A stretch of 64,000 bases of DNA from Priestia abyssalis (GTDB lineage Bacteria; Bacillota; Bacilli; Bacillales; Bacillaceae_H): contig NZ_KV917369.1 in the NCBI RefSeq assembly GCF_002019595.1, forward strand, positions 4,480,624 through 4,544,623. Direction: 5' to 3'. Position numbers and translations under genes: made by a program. Position 1 is the first letter of the stretch, and each line of letters starts with the position of its first letter. Shown one piece after another: positions 35,663 to 43,972 of this stretch. Below the pieces are notes generated by a model, which did not search any database, was not told where the DNA came from, and saw only the letters and a program-made list of their open reading frames with translations.

Positions 35663-37147
35663 TTAAACGGGTTGTTTTGATTTATTTTGGGGATGGACAA
35701 CACTTGGTCTAACATTATCTCCCGGCTTAGAAGTTCGAAACACAATCCCTTTGAAAGCACTTGGATTAAAAGGAATAAATGGCCATAAATATGGTGTATT
35801 TAATGAACGTGTGCTTGCAAGCAGCAAAATATATAAAGTTGCCCCAATAACAAAACCAGGAGCGTGGAAAGCCGCGACTGCCGACAGCAATATGAGTCGT
35901 GCCATTTTATTCGCCACACTGAGCTCATAGCTCGGAGTAGCAAAGTTTCCAATCGCCGCAACCGCCACATATAAAATAACTTCTGGAACGAACAAGCCTA
36001 CATCAATGGCAATTTGTCCAATTAACGCAGCGGCAATTAAGCCCATGGCTGTTGATAATGGCGTTGGAGTATGAATGGCGGCGAGCCTTAAAAATTCAAT
36101 TCCAATATCCGCCATAAAAATTTGAACAATCATCGGAATATTTGTCTTTTCATTTGGTCCAATGAATTGTAAGTTAGGCGGCAATAACGAAGGTTCTACC
36201 ACGAATAAAAACCATAACGGCAGTAAAAAAACAGAAGCCATAATACCAATATAACGTACCCAACGAATAAATGTTCCAACAGCGGGCGACTGCCGGTATT
36301 CTTCCGCATGTTGAACATGGTGAAATAATGTTGTCGGCGTAATAATAACGCTTGGAGACGTGTCGGTTATGATAACTACGTGTCCTTCCAATAGATGCTC
36401 GGCTGCCACATCCGGCCGTTCCGTATAGCGTACAAGCGGAAAAGGGTTGTATCCTTGTTTCACAAGAAACTCTTCAATCGTTTTATCCGCCATCGTAAGG
36501 CCATCCGTTTTAATCATTTGAAGTTCTTTTTTCACCACATCCACTAATCCCGGATCCGCTATATCTTTTATATAGCCCACTGCCACGTCTGTTTTTGAAC
36601 GCTCTCCCACTTTCATAATTTCAAAACGAAGGTTTCCATCTCGAATACGCCTTCTCATTAATGCTGTATTAATAATAATATTTTCGGTAAATCCATCCCG
36701 TGACCCTCTAACTACTTTTTCCGTGTCGGGCTCTTCGGGGCCGCGTCCCGGATAACTCCGCACATCCACTTGATAACCTGTATCTTCTTCATCAATCAAT
36801 ACGACAATCAGCCCTGATAAGATCGTATCAAGTGCATCTTCTAAATATTCAATCGGAGTAACTTGTTGATGAATGAGACGATTCTCAATAATGGCTTTGG
36901 CTTTTGCCTTTTCTGTTTCATGGTCATTTACTTCTACAAGCTGATCGGCAATTTGAATGATGTAGTTGCTATCACAAAGTCCTGTCACATAGTACATGTG
37001 CACTTCACGATCCAAGATAAGCAGCTTGCGTACACCTACATCGAAGCTTATATTCATGCTTCCGTTTTCTATAAACCATTTATCATTTTCATGGACCTTC
37101 GTGTAAATCGCTGTTTTTTGCTTTGTTTGTTCTGCCACCGTACCCAC
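35663..37147 (-). CDS. spoVAF: SpoVAF, GerA-family spore protein
   Basis: GerA/SpoVAF-family membrane protein, 494 residues. An N-terminal soluble domain (about 1-260) contains the family motifs LIDEEDTGYQVDVRSYPGRGPEEPD (read in parts) and GSRDGFTE, followed by about five membrane segments. It affects dipicolinic acid release and germination rate. The start ATG at 37147 gives a 59-bp overlap with spoVAEA; later starts are possible. Last gene of the spoVA operon. Confidence 0.92.
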   Translation of the reverse strand: MGTVAEQTKQKTAIYTKVHENDKWFIENGSMNISFDVGVRKLLILDREVHMYYVTGLCDSNYIIQIADQLVEVNDHETEKAKAKAIIENRLIHQQVTPIEYLEDALDTILSGLIVVLIDEEDTGYQVDVRSYPGRGPEEPDTEKVVRGSRDGFTENIIINTALMRRRIRDGNLRFEIMKVGERSKTDVAVGYIKDIADPGLVDVVKKELQMIKTDGLTMADKTIEEFLVKQGYNPFPLVRYTERPDVAAEHLLEGHVVIITDTSPSVIITPTTLFHHVQHAEEYRQSPAVGTFIRWVRYIGIMASVFLLPLWFLFVVEPSLLPPNLQFIGPNEKTNIPMIVQIFMADIGIEFLRLAAIHTPTPLSTAMGLIAAALIGQIAIDVGLFVPEVILYVAVAAIGNFATPSYELSVANKMARLILLSAVAAFHAPGFVIGATLYILLLASTRSLNTPYLWPFIPFNPSAFKGIVFRTSKPGDNVRPSVVHPQNKSKQPV

Positions 37148-37697
37148 TCCTTTCTAAAATTACTTCCACGGCTTTCATTGTGATGGGGGAACCGTATTGA
37201 ATATCATCTTTTCTTGCCATCTTTCCAATATCACCGATTCCTACCACAATCGGCACTTGCAGACTATCCAGACAATAAACGGTGTCGCCATTTATTCTGC
37301 CTATTTCAAATTCAGCAATACCGCTTTTGTCCACTCCATATTCTGTCAATTCCCCATAACGGTCAATACTCACATCCACCCTTGTCCACTCATTTTGATG
37401 TGTTTTAGAGGCTACAGCAATCACGCCCAGCACATCCACTTTCTCATGATTGACGACATATTTTAACGCCCGCTCTCCCGCCCCTTCACCTAAAAAACCA
37501 CTGTCATCAAACATGACAAATACGGGATCATAAGGGGTTTTCATAATAAGCTTTACGATTTCCGGTCCCGTTAATTTCGTTGGATTTCCATGCGATTGAG
37601 AAATACATCGGCCTCCATATTGCTTTGCTACATGTTCAACGGTCTTTTCAGCATATTCATCACCATCTGTAACGACAATAACCCTTCTTTTCTCCAT
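37089..37697 (-). CDS. spoVAEA: SpoVAEA (SpoVAE domain A)
   Basis: Soluble spore protein of 202 residues, the expected length of the B. subtilis protein. It begins MEKRRVIVVTDGDEYAEKTV and carries GGRCISQSHGNPT near residues 29-41. Part of the inner-membrane complex that moves dipicolinic acid. Follows spoVAEB by 8 bp and overlaps spoVAF. Confidence 0.93.
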   Translation of the reverse strand: MEKRRVIVVTDGDEYAEKTVEHVAKQYGGRCISQSHGNPTKLTGPEIVKLIMKTPYDPVFVMFDDSGFLGEGAGERALKYVVNHEKVDVLGVIAVASKTHQNEWTRVDVSIDRYGELTEYGVDKSGIAEFEIGRINGDTVYCLDSLQVPIVVGIGDIGKMARKDDIQYGSPITMKAVEVILERSGYGGRTNKAKNSDLHEGP

Positions 37698-37705
37698 ATG
37701 TTTCT

Positions 37706-38056
37706 TTATCCTTTCGGTTTAAAGATCAGAGCAACAATAAAGGCAAACAAAATGGCTGAGGCAATGCCTGCTGACGTCAGCTCGAAAATCCCCATTGCAA
37801 TACCGATGAACCCGTGTTTTTCCGCTTGTTCCATCGCTCCGTGCAGCAGCGAATGGCCGAAGCTTGTAATGGGAACGGTCGCCCCCGCTCCCGCAAAGTC
37901 AATCAGCTTATCATAAAGCCCAAAGCCATCCAGTACGGCTCCGGCGACTACGAAAGAACTTGTTACATGGGCGGGAGTTAGTTTAGCGATGTCCAATAGC
38001 AATTGACCAATGACACAAATCGCTCCTCCAACTAAAAATGCAATGACGTATTCCAT
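37706..38056 (-). CDS. spoVAEB: SpoVAEB membrane protein
   Basis: Small integral membrane protein, 116 residues with three to four helices and GAGATVPITSFGHSLLHGAM near residues 56-75. Homologous to SpoVAC below. The stop of spoVAD abuts its start. Confidence 0.93.
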   Translation of the reverse strand: MEYVIAFLVGGAICVIGQLLLDIAKLTPAHVTSSFVVAGAVLDGFGLYDKLIDFAGAGATVPITSFGHSLLHGAMEQAEKHGFIGIAMGIFELTSAGIASAILFAFIVALIFKPKG

Positions 38057-39079
38057 TTAATTGCCTCCCTCCGACGCCTCAATGACAACCCCATGAGCAA
38101 TAGTAGGAATGGTTTCTTTCTGTTGAATCATGGTCGGACTTAGCAGCGCACCTGTCGCTACAACAAAGACTCTTTTAAAATTGCCCTTTATTAATTCATT
38201 TAAAATATAGCCGTATGTAACGACTGCTGAACAACCGCATCCGCTCCCTCCTGCAAAAACTTCTTGATCGGGCCTGTAAATCATTAATCCGCAATCGTTA
38301 TGCACATCAAAGACATCATATCCCTCTTCTTGGAGCAGTTTTTTTAAGATAGGGCTTCCCACTCCCGATAAATCACCCGTTACAATAAGATCGTAATACG
38401 ATGGAGAACGGTTTGTGTCTACAAAGTGCTGCCGTATCGTATCAGCAGCTGCAGGAGCCATAGCCGACCCCATATCAAATGGATCTGCTATTCCATAATC
38501 GGCTACTTTTCCGATAGTAGCCGACGTTATTTTTACTAATCCCTTTTCTTGTGAGACGAGCGCTGCTCCCGCTCCCGTCACGGTAAAAGTAGCGGTGTCA
38601 GGTTTTTGTCCCCCATACTCTGTCGGATAACGGAATTGCCTTTCAGCTGTTGCATTATGGCTGCTCGTTGCCGCCATTATTTTTCTCGCAAATCCCCCAT
38701 CTACTAAAGCAGCCCCTACAGCCAATGTTTCCATTGAAGTGGAACAGGCACCAAACATACATAAAAACGGGATTCGATTTTGCCTTGCTACATAATTGGC
38801 CGTTACATTTTGATTAAGCAAATCCCCAGCCAAAAAGAAATCAACATCTGAATAACTCAAGTTCCCTTTTTGTAAACAAGAATCAATGGCTTCTTTCATT
38901 AACAGCCGTTCGGCCAGCTCCCAATTGTCTTCGCCGCAATGTAAATCTGTATGGGTAACATCAAACGATTCCGCTAAAGGACCTTCCGCCTCCTTAGGGC
39001 CCACGGCTGTTCCCGTTGCATTAATATAAATGTCATTCTCAAACATCCATGTTTGCTTTCCAGCAAGACGCATATTCAT
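38057..39079 (-). CDS. spoVAD: SpoVAD, dipicolinic-acid-binding thiolase-like protein
   Basis: Thiolase-fold protein, 340 residues, shown in B. subtilis to bind dipicolinic acid. Family markers are GTAVGPKEAEGPL (about 24-36), DFFLAGDLLNQNVTANYVAR (about 81-100) and FGACSTSMETLAVGA (about 109-123). Two ATGs lie at 39079 and 39073; the second gives the usual N-terminus (RLAGKQTW). Confidence 0.95.
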   Translation of the reverse strand: MNMRLAGKQTWMFENDIYINATGTAVGPKEAEGPLAESFDVTHTDLHCGEDNWELAERLLMKEAIDSCLQKGNLSYSDVDFFLAGDLLNQNVTANYVARQNRIPFLCMFGACSTSMETLAVGAALVDGGFARKIMAATSSHNATAERQFRYPTEYGGQKPDTATFTVTGAGAALVSQEKGLVKITSATIGKVADYGIADPFDMGSAMAPAAADTIRQHFVDTNRSPSYYDLIVTGDLSGVGSPILKKLLQEEGYDVFDVHNDCGLMIYRPDQEVFAGGSGCGCSAVVTYGYILNELIKGNFKRVFVVATGALLSPTMIQQKETIPTIAHGVVIEASEGGN

Positions 39080-39090
39080 TCTCCCTTCTA

Positions 39091-39549
39091 TTAAAAAAAG
39101 GCTTTGAATGCATATCGCAGCATCCCCATGATGTAAGCAGCGACCACCCCAAATGTAATGACGCTTCCCGCTAACTTGAACATGTTTGTCGCTACCCCTA
39201 GAACAAGCCCTTCGCTGCGATGTTCCATCGCTGCACTTGTCATCGAATTGGCAAACCCTGTTACTGGAACAGCAGAACCCGCCCCGGCGAACTGACCGAG
39301 CTTATCGTAAACTCCAAAACCAGTCAAAAGGGCTGAAAACAAGATAAGAGTCGCTACTGTTGGATTTCCAACATCTTCCTTAGTATAGTCGAAATAATGT
39401 AAGTAAAAATTTTCAATGGCTTGCCCCAAAGCGCAAATGAGCCCCCCTACGACAAACGCTTTTAGACAATTCATAAAATAAGGAGGCTTCGGCTGATAAG
39501 GCTTGATATTTTTTTTATAATTATCCTTTAATTTTTGTTGATTGCTCAC
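39091..39549 (-). CDS. spoVAC: SpoVAC membrane protein
   Basis: Channel-forming membrane protein of 152 residues, reported as mechanosensitive in B. subtilis. Short polar N-terminus, then four helices, with GAGSAVPVTGFANSMTSAAM near residues 91-110. The gap to spoVAB is 118 bp, longer than elsewhere in the operon. Confidence 0.94.
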   Translation of the reverse strand: MSNQQKLKDNYKKNIKPYQPKPPYFMNCLKAFVVGGLICALGQAIENFYLHYFDYTKEDVGNPTVATLILFSALLTGFGVYDKLGQFAGAGSAVPVTGFANSMTSAAMEHRSEGLVLGVATNMFKLAGSVITFGVVAAYIMGMLRYAFKAFF

Positions 39550-39667
39550 CTATACTCCCTCCGATTTTTATCTACTTTGAATACATGCTTTGTCATAGAT
39601 AGCATTACTCTTCGTTATGATCTCAATCTATCGGGCCACAAAGCCGCCCATTGGCATACGCTCTATT

Positions 39668-40093
39668 TTATCGATCGACAAAATAAATCCAATGGAATAA
39701 CGAACCAAATACCTTACCTAACACAATAGCCATCAATAAAACGATTATTTTTTCTGCCACACCGATTCTTTTAGCTAAAATCGGCAGTACATTCATTACT
39801 TCTGTCAGTGCAGCCGCCAGCATTCCATTAAAAATACCGCTTGCAGTCCCGACGATGACCGCTATAAATCCAGGGAGATACAATACATATCCATGAAGGC
39901 TCATCCATCCTCCGCATATGGCTCCCATAATTACGCCCCATTCATAACCCTGTACATATTTCATTGTCTTTGTTAACTGCATGAGTCTTGGAATGACGCC
40001 TAATACGGTCAAAAAAGCAACAAATCCGGCTCCTACAGCCAGCCCTCCGGCAAAACCTATAAAGATGGTGAACAACACATTAAGACTCATCAA
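39668..40093 (-). CDS. spoVAB: SpoVAB membrane protein
   Basis: Integral membrane protein of 141 residues with about four helices (GFAGGLAVGAGFVAFLTVLG near the start). Role within the SpoVA channel is not established. Overlaps the end of spoVAA by 14 bp. Confidence 0.93.
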   Translation of the reverse strand: MMSLNVLFTIFIGFAGGLAVGAGFVAFLTVLGVIPRLMQLTKTMKYVQGYEWGVIMGAICGGWMSLHGYVLYLPGFIAVIVGTASGIFNGMLAAALTEVMNVLPILAKRIGVAEKIIVLLMAIVLGKVFGSLFHWIYFVDR

Positions 40094-40700
40094 TGTTTTT
40101 CATACTCTCTTTGTTTTCATGCATAATGACATATTGATCTAAATCTTGTTGATAATTAAACATCTCTACTTCTAAAGGGCTGGGTTCCTCATTGATTCGC
40201 TTACGAAAAAGATGGTTAAAAAACAGCACCATCCCTAAGCCTAATCCGAACGAGTACGGTATTTGCAGTAACAACGGCTTTTCATCCTTTACTCCAGTCA
40301 GCATGTAAAATAGTTTTTGGTGAACTTGCCTCATACTTACATCCTCGTGGAAGTTCATGATGGCTAGAGCCGCTCCGATAAAGAGTAATAACCATACAAG
40401 CGCAAAAAAGAATCCTGAATAATTTTTCTTTTTAAACATGACTTCCACAATGGTTTGTGCCGGACCGATATTTTGGATGTCCAGATCAGCATCCTCTTTT
40501 TTCATTTGAGCAATAACCTTCATGACATCAACAACAATGATATTACGGTCACTCATCGTTACTTGATGAATGAGCAATTTTTGAAGCTTTTCTTTCGTTT
40601 CAGATCTAGCAATGATTAAAGCAATCTGTCCTAACCTCACCGTCTCATTGGGATTAACTTGCACACGATGACGCATCCGTAAATAAACTGTATTTTCCAC
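40080..40700 (-). CDS. spoVAA: SpoVAA membrane protein
   Basis: First gene of the spoVA operon, 206 residues from the GTG at 40700, the same length as in B. subtilis; the reading to 40718 adds six residues from a TTG without a ribosome site. AAGGTGTGAT lies upstream. A soluble N-terminal half is followed by two membrane segments (about 97-115 and 145-163). Confidence 0.92.
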   Translation of the reverse strand: MENTVYLRMRHRVQVNPNETVRLGQIALIIARSETKEKLQKLLIHQVTMSDRNIIVVDVMKVIAQMKKEDADLDIQNIGPAQTIVEVMFKKKNYSGFFFALVWLLLFIGAALAIMNFHEDVSMRQVHQKLFYMLTGVKDEKPLLLQIPYSFGLGLGMVLFFNHLFRKRINEEPSPLEVEMFNYQQDLDQYVIMHENKESMKNIDES

Positions 40701-40737
40701 GTATATCACACCTTGCAAATGGTTCTCCTCGTATGAG

Positions 40738-40768
40738 TAGTATGTTATTTCTTAAATTTTCTAATTCA
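40738..40768 (-). promoter_or_regulatory. SigG promoter of the spoVA operon
   Basis: On the minus strand TGAATT (40763-40768), 18-bp spacer, CATACTA (40738-40744). The -10 is a perfect SigG/SigF consensus and the position is about 40 bp before spoVAA, agreeing with forespore expression. Confidence 0.85.
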
Positions 40769-40800
40769 AAAATCAAACATCCATTAATTACCACAAAAAA

Positions 40801-40840
40801 GTGAAGCGGAAAGCCTAAAAAAGCAGGCTTTCCGCTTCAC
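40801..40840 (-). terminator. Terminator of the spoIIA-sigF operon
   Basis: GTGAAGCGGAAAGCCT / AGGCTTTCCGCTTCAC with an eight-base loop; the minus strand continues TTTTTTG. It lies beyond family A copy 4. Confidence 0.9.
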
Positions 40841-40915
40841 TCTTCTAAAAATGAATTTCAAATCATCATGGATGGCTGAACCATCCTTCAAAATCAATTA
40901 ATTTTGAAGATTTTA

Positions 40916-41024
40916 CACAAAATGGACCGTCAATTAAAATCCTTAATGTTACTGGATTTATATGACGGCCCATTTTGTGGCAGGTGACCGAAAAGGGGCT
41001 GTTTTTCCCTTTTCGGTCACCTGC
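40916..41024 (-). repeat. Family A two-hairpin repeat, copy 4, at the sigF stop codon
   Basis: On the minus strand hairpin 1 (41024-40980, GCAGGTGACCGAAAAGGG stem) begins on the last base of the sigF stop codon. Hairpin 2 (40979-40916) has outer arms CACAAAATGG / CCATTTTGTG, a GCCGTCA / TGACGG stretch and the inner AATCC-AGTAACATTAA-GGATT loop. The outer arms share no sequence with copies 1-3. Smaller hairpins fill 40888-40909. Confidence 0.75.
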
Positions 41025-41782
41025 TAGCCTTCCATTCTGTTTTTCATTTGCTGTAAGATTTTCTTTTCCAAACGAGAAACTTGTACTTGTGAGATGCCTA
41101 GTCTAGAAGCCACTTCTGATTGTGTTTGATCTTTATAGTATCGCAGGTAAACAATGAGTTTCTCTCTCTCGTCCAATTCCTCGATGGCTTCCCTTAACGC
41201 CATTTTATCAAACCACTTTCCTTCATTCTGGTCGGCAATTTGATCTAATAACGTAATGGGATCCCCATCATTTTCATACACGGTCTCATGAATCGAAGTA
41301 GGAGCACGATTAGCTTCTTGAGCCATTACAACATCTTCCGGTGTAATGTCTAAATACTCGGCTACTTCTAAAACAGTCGGTACTCTATTTAACGTCTTAG
41401 AGAGCTCATCCTTTGCCTTACGAATTTTGTTGCTCAGTTCCTTTAAAGAACGACTCACTTTCACCGTTCCATCATCCCTGATGAAGCGCTGAATTTCACC
41501 GATAATCATTGGAACTGCATACGTCGAAAACTTTACATCATATGATAAGTCAAACTTGTCAACGGATTTTAAGAGACCGATGCAACCGATTTGAAATAAA
41601 TCATCCGGTTCATACCCTCTATTTAAAAACCGCTGAACGACCGACCATACTAGCCGCATGTTTTTCTGTGCAATAAGGTCACGGGATTCTTGATCTCCCT
41701 GCTGACTTCTTTTTATTAATTCTTTTACTTCACAATCGGATAAATAACCTCGGCTCTGTTCGTTTTTGACCTCCACATCCAT
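41024..41782 (-). CDS. sigF: Forespore sigma factor SigF
   Basis: First compartment-specific sporulation sigma factor, 252 residues. Region 2 (about 35-100, DLFQIGCIGLLKSVDKFD and FSTYAVPMIIGEIQRFIRDD), region 3 (about 105-165) and region 4 (about 195-250, SEVASRLGISQVQVSRLEKKIL) are complete. Last gene of spoIIAA-spoIIAB-sigF. Confidence 0.97.
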   Translation of the reverse strand: MDVEVKNEQSRGYLSDCEVKELIKRSQQGDQESRDLIAQKNMRLVWSVVQRFLNRGYEPDDLFQIGCIGLLKSVDKFDLSYDVKFSTYAVPMIIGEIQRFIRDDGTVKVSRSLKELSNKIRKAKDELSKTLNRVPTVLEVAEYLDITPEDVVMAQEANRAPTSIHETVYENDGDPITLLDQIADQNEGKWFDKMALREAIEELDEREKLIVYLRYYKDQTQSEVASRLGISQVQVSRLEKKILQQMKNRMEG

Positions 41783-41794
41783 AGGCTGATCTCC

Positions 41795-42238
41795 TTAATT
41801 GCATAAAGCTTTACTTTTTGTTAGGTGCTTCTTTAAATAAAGCGTGGTTCCTTTTGAGACAGAGGATTGAATTGAAATTTCATCCATGAAATTTTCCATA
41901 ATGGTAAACCCCATTCCGGATCGTTCTAATTCAGGCTTTGTCGTATAAAGCGGCTGCTTTGCTTCCTCGACATCTTCAATTCCCATCCCTTCATCTTTGA
42001 TGACGATTTCAATAGTTCCCTCATCAATTAAATAAACAGAGATGTAGACAGTTCCATTGGGATTGTTGTCATATCCGTGAATAATGGCATTCGTCACAGC
42101 TTCTGATACCACCGTTTTAATTTCTGTTACTTCATCCATCGTAGGATTCAATTGGGTTACAAATGCCGCTACTGTTACACGGGCGAACGATTCATTTTGG
42201 CTTAACGCCGAAAATTGCAGATGCATTTCATTTTTCAT
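41795..42238 (-). CDS. spoIIAB: Anti-sigma F factor and protein kinase SpoIIAB
   Basis: GHKL-type kinase, 147 residues, which holds SigF and phosphorylates SpoIIAA. N box VVSEAVTNAIIHGY (about 44-57), DEGMGI (about 80-85) and the RSGMGFTIM lid region are conserved. The stop of spoIIAA lies in the ATGATG start, giving coupled translation; the second ATG gives the standard MKNEMHLQFSALSQNE N-terminus. Confidence 0.97.
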   Translation of the reverse strand: MKNEMHLQFSALSQNESFARVTVAAFVTQLNPTMDEVTEIKTVVSEAVTNAIIHGYDNNPNGTVYISVYLIDEGTIEIVIKDEGMGIEDVEEAKQPLYTTKPELERSGMGFTIMENFMDEISIQSSVSKGTTLYLKKHLTKSKALCN

Positions 42239-42588
42239 CATGCCACCCCCAACGTCGCCAAAGCGTTTTGTTCTGTTTGTTCTAAGCGAATAATTTTGAA
42301 CAAACCTGACATTTCAAATAATCTTTGGACGGAAGGGGAGATCGCACATACGACCATTTCTCCGCCACTGTTTTTGATTTGCTTGTATCTTCCTAAAATG
42401 ACACCAAGTCCTGAACTATCCATAAAACTCAAATCCTGAAGGTTTAGCACAATGTGATGAATAGGTTCGTTATCCAAAAGATTGGTAATCTTCGTTCTTA
42501 ATTCATCTGCCGCGTGATGATCAAGCTCACCGCTTAAACGTACAAGCAACACATGATGTTTCACTTCTAAATTTATCGAAAGACTCAC
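42238..42588 (-). CDS. spoIIAA: Anti-anti-sigma factor SpoIIAA
   Basis: STAS-domain protein, 116 residues, with phosphorylation site DSSGLGVILGRY (Ser about 58). When dephosphorylated by SpoIIE it frees SigF. GTG start with GGGAGG 8 bp upstream. Confidence 0.97.
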   Translation of the reverse strand: MSLSINLEVKHHVLLVRLSGELDHHAADELRTKITNLLDNEPIHHIVLNLQDLSFMDSSGLGVILGRYKQIKNSGGEMVVCAISPSVQRLFEMSGLFKIIRLEQTEQNALATLGVA

Positions 42589-42623
42589 AGTTCAAACCTC
42601 CCTTGAAAGTTTCACTTTAGAGT

Positions 42624-42650
42624 CTTTCGATAGCTTTCCGCTCGAATCCT
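42624..42650 (-). promoter_or_regulatory. Candidate SigH promoter of spoIIA
   Basis: On the minus strand AGGATTC (42644-42650) and TCGAAA (42624-42629) are spaced as in SigH promoters; the -10 has GAAA instead of GAAT. Position about 40 bp before spoIIAA fits the known SigH control of this operon. Confidence 0.4.
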
Positions 42651-42688
42651 TCCCTGTGACAAAACTAGTTATTTTTCGTCAACTTTAG

Positions 42689-43855
42689 TTATGATGTTTG
42701 TGTAAACATGGAAAATGTGCGTTTAAATAAATCCCACCAGGATGCTTCTTTAACCTCGTCTCCTGCAACCAGCGGAGATTCACTTAAAACTTTTCCGTCT
42801 TTTTTAATAATCAACATTCCTATCTCCTGTCCTTTTTGAACAGGGGCCTGTAATGTCTTTTGTAATTTAATGTCTTTTTTTATGTCTTTTGTCGAAGTCC
42901 CTTTTTTCGTTAACAAGGAAATAGGTTCAGAGGTCACGACATTTACCTCTTTTTTATCACCCTTGTTCACTTTGAGAGAAGCAACTTTTACATCACGTTT
43001 ATAAAGAGGGGTTGTTTGATACTGGCTGAACGCATAATCAAGCATCTTGGTCACTTGTGCATTCCTATCTTTCGGTGTATCTGCCCCAAACACTACGGCG
43101 ATAACTCTCATATTTCCTTTTTTGGCGGTAGCAGTTAAGCAGTACTTCGCCTCGTTTGTAAATCCCGTTTTCACTCCATCTACACCGGGGTAAAATTTAA
43201 CTAGGCGGTTTGTATTGACTAGCCAAAACTTCTTGTCTGTGTCTTCACGCAGATAATCTTCATATTTACCTGTGTAGTTCGTAATTTTTTCGTATTTCAG
43301 CAGCTCTTTTGCCATAATGGCCATATCATAGGCTGTACTATAATGTTCCGGAACAGGCAGGCCAGTCGGATTTTGGAATTGAGTATTTTCCGCCCCTAAC
43401 TCTTTTGCCTTTTTGTTCATCATCTCTACAAACTCTTCTTCCGAGCCTGCAATATGCTCTGCCATTGCGACAGATGCATCGTTTCCAGATCCGATGGCAA
43501 TGCCTCTTAACATTTCATCGACCGTCATTTCTTCACCTGGCTCTAAGAAGATTTGCGAACCACCCATCGATGCAGCATATTCACTTGTTCGAACTTTATC
43601 GTTCCATTTGATTTTACCTTCATCGATGGATTCCATAATTAAAATCATCGTCATAATCTTAGTCATACTGGCAGGTGGAAGCTTTTCGTTGCTGTTTTTT
43701 TCATATAACACGGTGCCTGTATCACGCTCGATCAAAACGGCTGATTTGGCCTTCTCAGCTAGTTCCGCTGTAGATGTTTCCTTGGCAAATGCGGCTGTTG
43801 TATGAAAAGAAAAAAGAACTGTTAACACGATTGAAAATGAAAAAAATCGCTTCAT
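42689..43855 (-). CDS. dacF: Sporulation D-alanyl-D-alanine carboxypeptidase DacF
   Basis: Penicillin-binding protein of the forespore, 388 residues from the ATG at 43855 (8 bp after GGAGGG). Signal peptide, then SMTK (about 63-66), SGN (about 118-120) and KTG (about 223-225), with the C-terminal PBP5 beta domain. Position upstream of spoIIAA identifies it as DacF. Confidence 0.93.
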   Translation of the reverse strand: MKRFFSFSIVLTVLFSFHTTAAFAKETSTAELAEKAKSAVLIERDTGTVLYEKNSNEKLPPASMTKIMTMILIMESIDEGKIKWNDKVRTSEYAASMGGSQIFLEPGEEMTVDEMLRGIAIGSGNDASVAMAEHIAGSEEEFVEMMNKKAKELGAENTQFQNPTGLPVPEHYSTAYDMAIMAKELLKYEKITNYTGKYEDYLREDTDKKFWLVNTNRLVKFYPGVDGVKTGFTNEAKYCLTATAKKGNMRVIAVVFGADTPKDRNAQVTKMLDYAFSQYQTTPLYKRDVKVASLKVNKGDKKEVNVVTSEPISLLTKKGTSTKDIKKDIKLQKTLQAPVQKGQEIGMLIIKKDGKVLSESPLVAGDEVKEASWWDLFKRTFSMFTQTS

Positions 43856-43914
43856 CTCCATAACCCTCCATTCTTTATACAACCTATTTTTACCAAATAA
43901 ACCTTATTTCATAC

Positions 43915-43972
43915 CACTAACCAAAAAAAGAGAGCCGATAGAATTCTATCGGCTCTCTTTTTTTGGTTAGTG
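43915..43972. terminator. 58-bp perfect palindrome, terminator between pdp and dacF
   Basis: CACTAACCAAAAAAAGAGAG continues into CCGATAGAATTC and then its exact complement, with no unpaired loop (centre GAATTC). T runs exist on both strands. It includes the last codons and stop of pdp. In RNA it forms a long hairpin with a small central loop. Confidence 0.9.

Noticed and set aside
37089..37147. 59-bp overlap of spoVAF and spoVAEA as a possible frameshift
   Set aside because: Both proteins have normal lengths and ends; the overlap depends on the chosen spoVAF start.
43413..43805. Plus-strand ORF of 130 codons inside dacF
   Set aside because: Antisense shadow of a conserved gene with no independent support.
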